Assembly (NCBI GenBank): GCA_051453625.1
Contig: JBOZIK010000001.1
Span: 261,937,229 to 262,001,228, forward strand
Source of the DNA: Welwitschia mirabilis
Lineage: Eukaryota; Gnetophyta; Gnetopsida; Welwitschiales
DNA: 64,000 nt
Reading direction: 5' to 3'
The position numbers were made by a program, and so were the translations under genes. This document shows positions 12,754 to 23,709 of this stretch, in pieces; within the stretch, counting starts at the first letter, position 1, and each line of letters begins with the position of its first letter. The notes below the pieces were generated by a model, which was not told the origin of the DNA, searched no databases, and saw nothing but the letters and a program-made list of their open reading frames with translations.

Positions 12754-13439
12754 TTATCAGTCCCTCATAAAACTAAATAGTAAACCACATTTATGAGTTA
12801 ACTTATTATATAATAAAATAACTAGGATACCTAAAGAAATTTTCTTAGAAAGATTTGTAGAATATTTTAGAGTTACAAAACTAAATTTTAAAAAGTCAGA
12901 AATATTAAACAGAGTACTTATGTAAGCTCAGCAGTTAGTTGTTCAGATCGTTCTCTAGATAATGAACAAGAGGATAGGCTCAAAAAAGGGCTTTAAAATC
13001 TAGAACCTGTGATAAAATTTTATTTTTTAACAGATAATTAATTAGTCATGATAAATATCCCTCCGCTGAAATAAACAATCAAGTATAAAAGATTTACCCA
13101 AGTATAATGAAATCCTCATCATAAAAATTGAAAGATAATCATGTAAAAATTAGAAAGAAATGAGTACACCATTTTAGAGAAAGTGATATATCTATATGAT
13201 ATTAGAAGAGAGTCTTTAGTACAAAAAGTATAGAAGGGGAGATACAAAATATAATACTAAATCACTCTCCTCATCTATGCATGATGAACTCTAGTTCGAT
13301 AGCTGACTAAGAAGCAAGGGGAGAAGAAAAAGGATGCTTAGGATCTATAGGGAGATGAACATCTAGAGATGTAATAATAGATTTAACTATGTCATAATCC
13401 TAGATACAAACTGAATATAGAATATCTATAGTTACTTTC
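12754..13439 (-). other. E1 3' non-coding region between ORF-X and purine tract
   Basis: No motif or open frame recognised. It lies between the end of ORF-X and the polypurine tract of E1. Confidence 0.45.
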
Positions 13440-14725
13440 CATTGAATAGAGATAATGCACTAATGCATGTCCACGATTTGATCCTCTGTGTGCTATACTC
13501 TTTTCTTAATAGATTAGATTCATTACTCAACTATCTTTTCAAAAGTTTGGATCCTTCAATCAAGTGCCTAGATACCAATGTTAATAAAACCTTGAATGGT
13601 CTAGGTGGTCTTAACCAAAAGAGCCTGAATCTGCTCTAGGGAAGGTTCTACTGCAGGTCTCTATAACTAAGATCTCTCTGCTTCTCCTAGTACCTACATA
13701 CCCATATCTTATAAATAGTGAGCAGAAGTCTGAATATGTGAAATGCACTACTTATCTATGGGCTCTAGTATTTCAAATTTTCTATAAAGAGCTATGAGGC
13801 ATGGATAACCGAGCATCTATAAATGTCATGTCTTAATCATAGACATGAGTCTCCTTCAGATAAAAGTGGGTAAGTCCATCTTCTTCCCCCAAGGAAAAGT
13901 TTTCAAAATATATAAGTGTGTCACCATGACATCACTGTAATGGAATGATGTNNNNNNNNNNNCCTCTATGCAATACTCTAGAGGGGGGATCAGCTGGGTA
14001 ACATTTACCGCCATCAACTTGTGGTCAAGTTAGCCAGTATATCTAATATGTGTCATAGGCTTGACACTCCTCTGTTCCACTAGCTGAATGAATATGCATA
14101 CTCTAAAGCCTTCTAAGATCTATAATAACCATAATATTAGATGGGAGGATAGCTATCTCATAGTCTTTTATGAAGGTGACAATCATATCCTAGAGCTAAG
14201 CATAAGTGTTAGGTCACCTCTCTATATGCATGGNNNNNNNNNNNNNNNNNNNNNNNNNNNNNNNNNNNNNNNNNNNNNNNNNNNNNNNNNNNNNNNNNNN
14301 NNNNNNNNNNNNNNNNNNNNNNNNNNNNNNNNNACCATAATATTGGATGGGAGGATAGCTATCTCATAGTCTTGTATGAAGGTGACGATCATATCCTAGA
14401 GCTAAGCATAAGTGTTAGGTCACCTCTCTATATGCATGGTGTCATAAAACTCTCTCTTCTATGATGCGTAATATGAACCATGTGTATTTTTAATCCATGT
14501 AAGCTATAAGTTTGTGAACCTTTGATCTATCTCTAGCTCTATATGATGCATGAAGTCTTCAAAATTTCTCTCGACATAAATACTAGCTATCTGAATACTC
14601 AAGGATCATCCATATCAATGAGGTAGATGTGAAGACTCTGCACACTCTATCTTAGGCTTGATGAAAGGGCTTGCCTCCCACTTTATAAGCTTACCTGTAG
14701 CCTCTAATTATCTAGCTCTATGCAT
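13440..14725 (-). pseudogene. ORF-X of E1: extra 3' reading frame of unknown function
   Basis: This frame lies downstream of pol and before the 3' LTR, where Athila-type elements carry an extra gene. Minus-strand peptides include KLIKWEASPFIKPKIECAES, SIYVERNFEDFMHHIELEID, FYDTMHIER, DMIVTFIQDYEIAILPSNIM and NVTQLIPPLEYCIE. The C-terminal part, about 13,640-13,450, is rich in Q/E/I/K (for example EQIQALLVKTT and RIQTFEKIVE) and looks like a coiled coil. Stops fall mostly at TAG/TAA where CAG/CAA would fit. An 11-N run at 13,952-13,962 and a duplication around a 100-N gap (14,128-14,439) distort it. E0 has the same peptide blocks; E2 and E3 show none. The central blocks recall the 'putative plant transposon protein' domain, unproven. 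The sequence here looks less AT-rich than its surroundings. Confidence 0.5.
14128..14439. repeat. 106-bp duplication around a 100-N gap
   Basis: Copies at 14,128-14,233 and 14,334-14,439 differ at 3 positions and are separated by exactly 100 N. In all three the right copy has G where the left has A or T. This is probably an unmerged contig overlap or two haplotypes, inside ORF-X. Confidence 0.85.
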
Positions 14726-14913
14726 ACATAACCTAGTTAATCAAAAACACAAAATCATCATGCGAAAATAGATAGACAGATTGAATCATTACATGGATGC
14801 ATAATAATGACTCTTAAAATTGATGAAAAATTAGAAAAAATAATAAAAATATATCCTACTCTCCCAAAATATGCAATGCATCTCAAATTTTCTAAACATG
14901 AGAGAAAAATGGA

Positions 14914-15505
14914 GAAAATCATGAAAAATGTGAAAACTAAATTTCTAGTGGATCCCATATGAAGTGAAAATTCAAAGTACTCAAATGAAAAAGCTAATTT
15001 AGAAAAGTCATAGAAAACATTGTACTAATTAATTTTTCCTAAAGCATCACTATGATTCGACCTATGGTTTGTAAGAAAATTAGTTTGAAAAGTAAAAACT
15101 TGAAAATACCTCATAATATGCAAAAATAATCATAACTCGAAAAATATGTAGTAAAATTCNNNNNNNNNNNNNNNNNNNNNNNNNNNNNNNNNNNNNNNNN
15201 NNNNNNNNNNNNNNNNNNNNNNNNNNNNNNNNNNNNNNNNNNNNNNNNNNNNNNNNNNNGAAAATCATGAAAAATGTGAAAACTAAATATCTAGTGGATC
15301 CCATATGAAGTGAAAATTTAAAGTACACAAATGAAAAAGCTAATCTAGCAAAGTCATAGAACACATTTTACTAATTAATTTTTCCTAAAGCATCACTATG
15401 ATTCGACCTATGGTTTATAAGAAAATTAGTGTGAAAAGTAAAAACTTGAAAATACCTCATAATATGCAAAAATGATCATAACTTGAAAAATATGTAGTAA
15501 AATTC
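14914..15505. repeat. 246-bp duplication around a 100-N gap
   Basis: Copies at 14,914-15,159 and 15,260-15,505 are equal in length with about 10 mismatches, separated by exactly 100 N. They lie upstream of ORF-X in E1. A real tandem duplication, two haplotypes, or two element copies joined in assembly are all possible. Confidence 0.85.
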
Positions 15506-16729
15506 AAATCTATAAGTTCCAAAATAAAGAGTCTAAAAAAATAAATGATATACATGAAAAGTACACATCAAAAGGCTAAAAAATGGGAAAAAAAGTAAAA
15601 AATAGGAGGAGAAAGAAACATAGCTCATTTTTATAATTTTAATAAGATCTTGCGAATTTGAAAACAAAATCAAGTAAGACAAGTTATACGATGCTGGTGC
15701 TAGCTAGAGGAATTATTATCTCTCAAAAGAATGGATAAAAATAATGAAAAAATAAGTGAAAATGAGGAAAACTAATTTGAGCCATGGTTTTATCACACTA
15801 TCATCTAGTCACATCATCCAGACAATAGTTTTAGGATGATTCTAAAAAAGTAAAATAAAATAAAACCATCATCTACCACAGTGTTATTTGGATGACCAAA
15901 TGGATAATAAGACATCAAAAGGATTTTTAGAAGAAAAAGGTCAGCCATGAAAGTTAGGCTTAGATATAATCATTTAAGTGATAGTTTTGAAAAAGAAAAA
16001 GATAGAAAATAGAAAATCATACAGAAAACCAAAAAAAAAAGGAAAATAAAAAAGAAAAAAGGACAAATACACATAAAAGAAAAATCTATAGCTGAAAAAA
16101 ATACTATTTAAGTTAAAACCTACAATAAAAACTATATAAATGTGCCCAAATAGAACATGAAGTCATGGTAGACTTAGAACTTGATAACCTATAAGGAAAC
16201 TCATAAAGACTCAAAAAAAATTTTAAACACATTTTTAAAAAAATGTTTTATCATGATCGAGCAACAAAAAAAATACTAAATAATTAAGGTTATATTAAGG
16301 AATAAGAAAATGTGAAAATGGCTTTGAAACCCTAAACTCAATAGCTAAACAAAAACAGAGTGAAAATAGACGTAAGGAACAAGGAGAAGATTGGTTACCT
16401 ATTATAACTACTAACTTAGCAAACTCCCAAGGAAAACATCATAATGTCACTTGAGTAAATATGCATGAAAAAAAGTATTAACTCCATAAGTTCATTTGAA
16501 AAGGTAGTGACTATGGCGATAGTCAAACCTTTAAGTGTATAGAATAATGAATGTCAAAAAAATAGTTACTCAAAAATGAAATCACTTACTTTCACTCCAA
16601 AAACTTACTTGCATCTTTAAAAGTAAAATGATCAAGTGGGAATACTAAGAATATAGGAAATAAGTAATGCCTTTGATGACATCAAGAACACAACTAATCC
16701 CTAACCTTAAAATTTATTTCTTTTTCCAT
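15506..16729 (-). other. E1 3' region between pol and ORF-X (non-coding)
   Basis: Long A-rich (plus strand) region without a supported frame. It pairs with E0 1-900 in reverse complement and, further right, with E3 near 57,900. It carries two copies of the palindromic motif near 15,800-15,835 and 15,868-15,905. I see no gene. Confidence 0.5.
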
Positions 16730-17431
16730 NNNNNNNNNNNNNNNNNNNNNNNNNNNNNNNNNNNNNNNNNNNNNNNNNNNNNNNNNNNNNNNNNNNNNNN
16801 NNNNNNNNNNNNNNNNNNNNNNNNNNNNNNNNNNNNNNNNNNNNNNNNNNNNNNNNNNNNNNNNNNNNNNNNNNNNNNNNNNNNNNNNNNNNNNNNNNNN
16901 NNNNNNNNNNNNNNNNNNNNNNNNNNNNNNNNNNNNNNNNNNNNNNNNNNNNNNNNNNNNNNNNNNNNNNNNNNNNNNNNNNNNNNNNNNNNNNNNNNNN
17001 NNNNNNNNNNNNNNNNNNNNNNNNNNNNNNNNNNNNNNNNNNNNNNNNNNNNNNNNNNNNNNNNNNNNNNNNNNNNNNNNNNNNNNNNNNNNNNNNNNNN
17101 NNNNNNNNNNNNNNNNNNNNNNNNNNNNNNNNNNNNNNNNNNNNNNNNNNNNNNNNNNNNNNNNNNNNNNNNNNNNNNNNNNNNNNNNNNNNNNNNNNNN
17201 NNNNNNNNNNNNNNNNNNNNNNNNNNNNNNNNNNNNNNNNNNNNNNNNNNNNNNNNNNNNNNNNNNNNNNNNNNNNNNNNNNNNNNNNNNNNNNNNNNNN
17301 NNNNNNNNNNNNNNNNNNNNNNNNNNNNNNNNNNNNNNNNNNNNNNNNNNNNNNNNNNNNNNNNNNNNNNNNNNNNNNNNNNNNNNNNNNNNNNNNNNNN
17401 NNNNNNNNNNNNNNNNNNNNNNNNNNNNNNN
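16730..17431. other. 702-N assembly gap in E1
   Basis: In E3 the flanking blocks ('catcaagaaca...' and 'acataaccaac...', about 57,895-58,003) are only about 40 bp apart at the matching spot, so either this gap is over-sized or E1 holds an insertion here. Confidence 0.8.
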
Positions 17432-17954
17432 CAACCACTATTAGAGGAGTAAGGAGTCATAAAGCATAGCCAACTGACCCCCTAGTGGAGTTTCTAAAAT
17501 ATTAATACTATTAAAGGTTCATTTTAAAAATATTTACCCCACTATAGTAGAACATTATGGTGACCATGTATTTTTCTTGAAAGCACAAAATACAATAAAT
17601 CATGGTTTTTATTTCTTCTCTTTTTTTCTTCTTTTTTTTGGAAAATTTCTATATGATCATATACTCAAAAAAGATAAAGGTGAATAAATGAGATAAAAGA
17701 CATAAGAGAGAACTTCCAAATAACTTAATATTTTAACATCATTGAGAAAAATACAAGAAAGTAAGGCATCTTCCTTCAAATAAAGTTCATAGACATGGGA
17801 ATGTCTCAATATTGGATGAATCTAATCTTGTCACTTATAGATACCCAAGTATAAGACTAATCATAAAAATTCATAAAGTAATAAACAAGTTAAGTTTAAA
17901 AGATAACCAGGTAATATCATAATATTTAACTAAAGGAGTAGGCTAAGAAATAAC

Positions 17955-18357
17955 TTAGACAATGATAGGGAGGAAGTCCTCCTTACCGAGGGGTACCTCC
18001 AAAATAAGTGCTTCTACCATGTTTATGGTTATATCTAAAGATCCCTCATATAATTTCAACTATTGTCCATTAACCTTCTGAATATCTCTAGTTTCTAAAT
18101 CTAAAATTTTAATTGATTTATTAAAATGCACTTTTTCTACAGGATAATAACGTAATCATTTAGAGATCAACTTATTATTCAAAATATAAACTCTAATGTT
18201 ATATAATAAGACAAGTTAACTAGGTTTAAAATTTTTATGAAAATTACTTTTGTCATGTTTGAACTTTGCTTGGGATTTATGGGTTAATTAATAATGTATG
18301 GTTATTTTTTCATCAAGATGATCTAAATGCATCAAAATCTACAAGATTAAGTTAATG
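17955..18357 (-). pseudogene. E1 integrase C-terminal tail
   Basis: The minus strand reads VLLYNIRVYILNNKLIS, then YPVEKVHFNKSIKILDLETR, then KVNGQ-LKLYEG. This fits the end of Athila/Tat integrases, where the chain closes with a conserved F-K-V-N-G-Q-R-L-K block after the 'LR.RW.GPF' region. One stop interrupts KVNGQ-LKLYEG and another sits before the YPVEK block. The reading continues as LDITINMVEALILEVPLGKE to about 17,960. It is separated from the integrase core by a 168-N gap (18,358-18,525). Confidence 0.7.
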
Positions 18358-18525
18358 NNNNNNNNNNNNNNNNNNNNNNNNNNNNNNNNNNNNNNNNNNN
18401 NNNNNNNNNNNNNNNNNNNNNNNNNNNNNNNNNNNNNNNNNNNNNNNNNNNNNNNNNNNNNNNNNNNNNNNNNNNNNNNNNNNNNNNNNNNNNNNNNNNN
18501 NNNNNNNNNNNNNNNNNNNNNNNNN

Positions 18526-19120
18526 TCAGAGAATTTTCTTTATTTCTCTAATTGACATTTTTAGCTTGTTAATTAGTCTAAGGATGACAAAATAAGCAAC
18601 TTTATGTTCTATACTAATAAACAAAAGAAATTTTTTAAAAAGTACATTAATGAAATGATTACCCTCATCATTAATAATAACTCTAGGAAAGCTAAATCTT
18701 TAAAAGATATGAGTTTTAAGAAAATGATAGATAGTTCATGCATCATTCAAAGAAGTCATTATGGCTCTAACCCATTTATTCATGTAATCTATAGCTACTA
18801 AAAGGTAATTTTTATTAGAAAAAGGTGGATGAATAGGGCCTATGAAATCAATACCCCCATAGTCAAGAGGCTCAAACTTAAGAATAGGTCTAAGGGACAT
18901 CTCCTGTGAATGAATAAGGCTACCATAATACTAACAAGGATTACATCTTCTAACAACATTAAATAAATAACAAAAAAGAGAAGGCTAGTAAAACTAGAAT
19001 GAAGTATTTTTATTACAGTTTTGTATCCACTAAAATGTCCTCCACAAATAACATCATGAAAAAGATAAAGAATCTCAGATATCTCTTAATCGGGTGCACA
19101 TTTTCTCATTATTTATTCTT
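18526..19120 (-). pseudogene. E1 integrase zinc-finger and catalytic core remnant
   Basis: Integrase inserts the element cDNA into the genome. On the minus strand, CAPD is followed by HDVICGGHFSGYKTVIKILH, which fits the HHCC finger region with the first His pair present. After a frame change the core reads LDYGGIDFIGPIHPPFS, NYLLVAIDYMNKWVRAI, and FPRVIINDEGNHF. The first two Asp of the D,D(35)E triad (in GIDFIGP and INDEG) are present. In the third block, MSIREIKKIL, the residue expected to be Glu reads Lys, a G-to-A type change. Several stops interrupt. GIDFIGP is typical of Athila-like integrases. Confidence 0.75.
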
Positions 19121-19332
19121 TGCACCTACAGTACAAATGTGGCTTAATCCATTAATAGTCACCTATCCTATAGAGAAATGATTTGCATTGGTTATAGATC
19201 CAATGTTATGGTGTTTTCATAATTACAAGGTAGTTTACAATGTTAGAATACCATGGAGGAGGATGAAAAGAAGAGACAGTGAAAAGCTACTCATCAGAAA
19301 AGAATCCATTAATGGTAGTATCATCTGGAGGA

Positions 19333-19812
19333 GAAGGAATTCAAGACAAATGATCAATAATATAATTATACATTTCTTCTTTATTTATAATGGTCAAATT
19401 AGATTCTTGCATAAGAAGGATCTATCTAATCAAATGGATACTAGAATCTTTCTTAGTCACGAGGTAATAAATGACAACATAATTGATGTAAAAATTCATG
19501 TAAAATCCTAAAAGATAACATCTAAGAGAATCAAGGCAAAAAATAATGGTCAGCATCTCTTTCTCTAAAGTGGTATAATTTATTTGAGCTCTAGACAAAC
19601 ATTTGCTATGATAAGATATAATTTTAAAATTATTTTCATATTTTTAACAAAGAACCTCACTCATAGAAAAGTTACTTATGTCACACATAAGCTTAAAATC
19701 AAGTGTCCAATTAGGACCTATCACTATAGGAGAATAAGACAATTTATGTTTAAGACTATCAAAAGAATGTTAACAAGATTTATTCCATTCAAATTTGACA
19801 TATTTCTCTAGT
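19333..19812 (-). pseudogene. E1 RNase H domain remnant
   Basis: RNase H removes the RNA from the RNA-DNA hybrid. An almost uninterrupted minus-strand frame reads WTLDFKLMCDISNFSMSEVL, then ISYHSKCLSRAQINYTTLEK, LRCYLLGFYMNFYINYVV, and IIDHLS. It fits the gypsy RNase H motifs in order. Of the D-E-D-D set, the first Asp (MCDIS), the Glu (TTLEKEM) and the last Asp (DHLS) remain. The third reads Asn (YINY), a GAT-to-AAT type change. It follows the RT directly, as usual in gypsy pol. Confidence 0.75.
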
Positions 19813-20840
19813 AATAAGTAAAGTAGTTTATAAATAGAATCATAATCATAAATGAACAGATAGTAAAGACCATAATGATTAAGGAAAGATCAGACTTGTT
19901 TGATATTTGTAGGGGGACTAATATTTGAATAATACCAACTTTAAAAGCATTCATCCTAAGCCCTTCATGAGAGATATGGTGACCTAAAATAATGTAATTC
20001 TTTATAAAAAAGAAAAAAAAAAGACTCTTTTCCCAACTCAAGTGGAGTCCACTAGAAATGCATTGATCTAATACTTCATATAAAACGGATAGTAAAGACC
20101 ATAATGATTAAGAAAAGATCAGACTTGTTTGATATTTGTAGGGGGACTAATATTTTGAATAATTCCAACTTTAAAAGCATTCATCCTAATCCCTTCCTAA
20201 GATATATGATGATCTAAAATAATGCCATTCTCTACAGAAAAGGGAAAAAAAAAGACTCTTTTTCCAACTGAAGTGAAGTCCACTAGAAATGCATCGATCT
20301 AAGACTTTATATAAATGATTTAAGATTTGTTCAAAAGCTTTAGCATAAAGAGAGAAGTCATTCATAAAAATATAAATGAAATCCTCAAGTATATTAGAAG
20401 TAATACTCATCTCAACACACTAAAAAATACTAAGAGAATTATAAAGTTTGAAAGGCATGCATCTAAAAGTGAAATTACTAAAAGGATAAGTGAAAGTAGT
20501 TTTGTCTTGGTTCTTAGTAGCAATGCAAACCTGATTGTAACTATTATAACCATAAAGAAAATAGCAAAAATCATGACCCTAAATCCTATCAAGAATTTGA
20601 TTAAGAAAATATAAAGAACATTGATCTTTTTTAGTTATCTCATTTAATTTTCAAAATTTTATGCACATACACCATTTTCCTCTATTTTTAGGTACTAATG
20701 TTAAGGGATTAATTCACTCACTATCAGTAATGGAATAAATAATTCCAGCATCCATAACTTTTATGATTTCATCTTTTAAAATTTTCTTAAGTGATGGATT
20801 AAGTTTATGTTGAATTGTTTCACAGGTTTAGCATTTTCTT
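19813..20840 (-). pseudogene. E1 reverse transcriptase remnant
   Basis: Minus strand, in order: PSLKKILKDEIIKVMDAGII, YSITDSE, PLTLVPKNRGKWCMCIKF, LNEITKKDQ, GHDFCYFLYGYNSYNQVCIA, KTTFTYPFSNFTFRCMPF, EDFIYIFMNDFSLYAKAFEQ, and after the duplication IILGHHISHEGLRMNAFKVG. These are the successive RT blocks of plant gypsy pol. The catalytic F-M-D-D box reads FMNDF, so one catalytic Asp has become Asn. Stops stand where Trp (TGG to TAG) or Gln (CAA to TAA) would be expected. A 226-bp segment after the catalytic box is duplicated in tandem (see repeat), which by itself breaks the domain. Athila/Tat identity rests on the F-M-x-D-F-S box. Confidence 0.8.
19860..20314 (-). repeat. Tandem duplication inside the E1 RT domain, no gap
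   Basis: 19,860-20,085 and 20,089-20,314 repeat each other with an offset of 229 bp and scattered mismatches. On the minus strand the peptides VLDRCISSGLHFSWKKS and VLDQCISSGLHLSWEKS mark the two copies. Unlike most duplications here, no N run separates them. Confidence 0.85.
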
Positions 20841-21254
20841 TAAGCTAGATTTTATCTTGCATAATGGAAGTGGGTATGGCTATCAAATTACTATAGAATC
20901 AAGGAAACACATTTATCTTAGATTCTAAAAGAGAGATAAGACTCAATTATTATTGGGAAAAAAGGTTTCATTAATAATCAATGGTTTGTTTAGGTCACTA
21001 TTTAGAAAAATGTATTTTAGTCCACTGTCAAAAGGTTTTAGTTTCAGTTTTAAGTTTAGATTTTAGGTTTCTAGAAAATTATCTAAAGAACAAACTATTA
21101 TCTTAGACTATCATCTGAATGTTAGTAGTGGAAAACTACCCTAAAAACAAGAAATCTCATGGTTTCTAATTTCTTGGTCTTCTAAAAAGTTTACGAACTC
21201 AAGCTCAATTCTCCCCAGGTTAGAAAACTCATGTGTTAGATAATCAAACTCAAG
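20841..21254 (-). pseudogene. E1 PR-RT spacer of pol
   Basis: The minus strand reads KLKLKPFDSGLKYIFLNSDL then NKPLIINETF. This is the 'L.LKPLP..L.Y.FL' segment that joins protease to RT in Athila/Tat pol. Stops interrupt. It gives an unbroken order from PR to RT. Confidence 0.65.
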
Positions 21255-22250
21255 TTAATTGTTAAGAACATACAAGAAGTCTAGTTTTAATTTATCGTCA
21301 AATAAAGTTGGTTTGTGAAGCATTAACCATCTTTCCTCAAGTGGATGGTGTTGTAAAAACAAAGTTAACTTAATTTCTTCCTCCAAACTCAAATCATTAC
21401 CTAAATCCTTTTTAGCCACATTAAACACTTTTATTAAAAATTGTTTATTCCCAAAATGNNNNNNNNNNNNNNNNNNNNNNNNNNNNNNNNNNNNNNNNNN
21501 NNNNNNNNNNNNNNNNNNNNNNNNNNNNNNNNNNNNNNNNNNNNNNNNNNNNNNNNNNNNNNNNNNNNNNNNNNNNNNNNNNNNNNNNNNNNNNNNNNNN
21601 NNNNNNNNNNNNNNNNNNNNNNNNNNNNNNNNNNNNNNNNNNNNNNNNNNNNNNNNNNNNNNNNNNNNNNNNNNNNNNNNNNNNNNNNNNNNNNNNNNNN
21701 NNNNNNNNNNNNNNNNNNNNNNNNNNNNNNNNNNNNNNNNNNNNNNNNNNNNNNNNNNNNNNNNNNNNNNNNNNNNNNNNNNNNNNNNNNNNNNNNNNNN
21801 NNNNNNNNNNNNNNNNNNNNNNNNNNNNNNNNNNNNNNNNNNNNNNNNNNNNNNNNNNNNNNNNNNNNNNNNNNNNNNNNNNNNNNNNNNNNNNNNNNNN
21901 NNNNNNNNNNNNNNNNNNNNNNNNNNNNNNNNNNNNNNNNNNNNNNNNNNNNNNNNNNNNNNNNNNNNNNNNNNNNNNNNNNNNNNNNNNNNNNNNNNNN
22001 NNNNNNNNNNNNNNNNNNNNNNNNNNNNNNNNNNNNNNNNNNNNNNNNNNNNNNNNNNNNNNNNNNNNNNNNNNCTAACTCCAAGATAATGCATTTAGGT
22101 TTTACTCTTTCTTTTAAACTAAGACATTGGCAAGTGTACAACATAATCTTGACACTAGCTCTAATATCTATTAAGGATTTATTTCTTCAGCAATTTCCCT
22201 CTAAAGTAACATTTATGGTTGGTACCCTTGGATCTTTAGACTTTAGACAA
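21255..22250 (-). pseudogene. E1 aspartic protease remnant (split by gap)
   Basis: The protease cuts the Gag-Pol chain. On the minus strand 22,250-22,075 reads KDPRVPTINVTLEGNC, then SLIDIRASVKIM and KERVKPKCIILEL. This fits the start of gypsy proteases with the D-x-G-A-S site. The Asp is kept but Gly now reads Arg. The middle is lost in a 616-N gap (21,459-22,074). The far side reads KVFNVAKKDLGNDLSLEEEI, TLFLQHHPLEER and KPTLFDDKLKLDFLYVLNN. E2 carries the uninterrupted counterpart at 44,990-45,511, where only about 240 bp separate the same blocks, so the gap looks over-sized. Confidence 0.65.
21459..22074. other. 616-N assembly gap in the E1 protease
   Basis: It lies between two parts of the protease. 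Comparison with E2 predicts roughly 240 bp of missing coding sequence, not 616. Confidence 0.8.
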
Positions 22251-22571
22251 TTTTAGCACACCAAATTACTAACAAGTTGAGTTAGAAAGACTTTACTAGG
22301 GATGATTCATTTTTGTTATCTTCTTATTAAGTCTTTTCATAGCTTAGAATATCTTGGGTNNNNNNNNNNNNNNNNNNNNNNNNNNNNNNNNNNNNNNNNN
22401 NNNNNNNNNNNNNNNNNNNNNNNNNNNNNNNNNNNNNNNNNNNNNNNNNNNNNNNNNNNCAATTTTAGCACACCAAATTACTAACAAGTTGAGTTAGGAA
22501 GACTTTACTAGGGATGATTCATTTTTATTATCTTCTTATTAAGTATTTTCATAGCTTAGAATATCTTGGGT
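22248..22571. repeat. 112-bp duplication around a 100-N gap
   Basis: 22,248-22,359 and 22,460-22,571 differ at 3 positions and flank exactly 100 N. Confidence 0.85.
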
Positions 22572-22669
22572 TTTCTTACAAAGGTTTCTAAAATAATAAG
22601 TTAATGCTAATATTTTGTTTTAATGCCTTTAAATGATCATCAAAGACAGGGTTTGTGTTAGGCATATTA

Positions 22670-22839
22670 AGCCATGAGGTAGCAGGTTTCTTTTATGAAG
22701 GATTNNNNNNNNNNNNNNNNNNNNNNNNNNNNNNNNNNNNNNNNNNNNNNNNNNNNNNNNNNNNNNNNNNNNNNNNNNNNNNNNNNNNNNNNNNNNNNNN
22801 NNNNAGCCATGAGGTAGCAGGTTTCTTTTATGAAGGATT
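22670..22839. repeat. 35-bp identical duplication around a 100-N gap
   Basis: 22,670-22,704 and 22,805-22,839 are identical and flank exactly 100 N. Confidence 0.85.
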
Positions 22840-23020
22840 TTTTTTTTGTTGCTTAATGGAAAAGGAAAGGAATGATTTTCTAGGATTTCTATATTCTATT
22901 CCTATTCATGCTTGTTACTTTGTGATATTGAAGCCTTATGTGTAGGAGGAGTTGTATCATTTTTACTTCTTATCACTATCTTACAATCTTTTCTTACTTA
23001 GTTAGGGTTCAGTAAAGGTT

Positions 23021-23300
23021 GAGTGGTAAGAAACCTTTGTGATATTTAATTGACAAGCATAGTTTATTGTAGAATGCTCACAAGATTTATTATGGTGGTG
23101 TTTATTTTTTNNNNNNNNNNNNNNNNNNNNNNNNNNNNNNNNNNNNNNNNNNNNNNNNNNNNNNNNNNNNNNNNNNNNNNNNNNNNNNNNNNNNNNNNNN
23201 NNNNNNNNNNGAGTGGCAAGAAACCTTTGTGATATTTAATTGACAAGCATAGTTTGTTGTAGAATGCTCACAAGATTTATTATGTTGGTGTTTATTTTTT
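23021..23300. repeat. 90-bp duplication around a 100-N gap
   Basis: 23,021-23,110 and 23,211-23,300 differ at 3 positions and flank exactly 100 N. Confidence 0.85.
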
Positions 23301-23709
23301 CTTGCATTTTTCTCAACTTTTGAATAAAATTTCTAAGAGGATTACTATGGTTTTAGGAGTTGGATGGGCTTGCTATGTTATTTAGACTATTGAATTAAAC
23401 GTTTAAGTTCTTAAATCTATTTATAAAAGGTTGGAAGTTAGGATGATGTGTTTGAAAATTTTTAGAATTTAGTTGTTCACTCATCCTATGTTAACAGTTG
23501 TTGTGATTTTGGACTTGTATTTGGTTATAGTTTTAATTATAGTTAGAAGGTCTTTAGTTAAAGGCATAAAATTTTTCATAGATTTTCTTTTTATAGGTAG
23601 GAAGGAAGGGATAATATTTTATGACATAATAGATCTCTTTACACAAATCATAAATTGGAACTACAACTTCACTCTTCTTGGTTGCCACTTTAGCATCAAG
23701 GATCATTTG

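Larger units (their letters stand above)
22251..23709 (-). pseudogene. E1 Gag C-terminus and gag-PR linker
   Basis: Minus-strand pieces run from a decayed zinc knuckle near 23,600-23,650 (VPIYDLCKEIYYV, where family members show C-x2-C) through NTNPVFDDHLKALKQN (about 22,600-22,650) to ENPRYSKL. The last two have close partners in E2 (YLKALTQYDN and LLQENPKYAKL), so homology is clear. Stops are frequent. Three 100-N gaps with flanking duplicates lie inside (22,248-22,571; 22,670-22,839; 23,021-23,300). Confidence 0.6.

Noticed and set aside
16667-17460. Several open frames of about 245-260 codons on both strands
   Set aside because: They consist almost only of the N run at 16,730-17,431. The same holds for long frames at 21,255-22,256, 38,820-39,686 and 56,234-56,956.
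20327-20614. 95-codon plus-strand frame starting MFKSFSIKREV
   Set aside because: It is the antisense of the E1 RT domain, whose minus-strand reading is clearly the real one.
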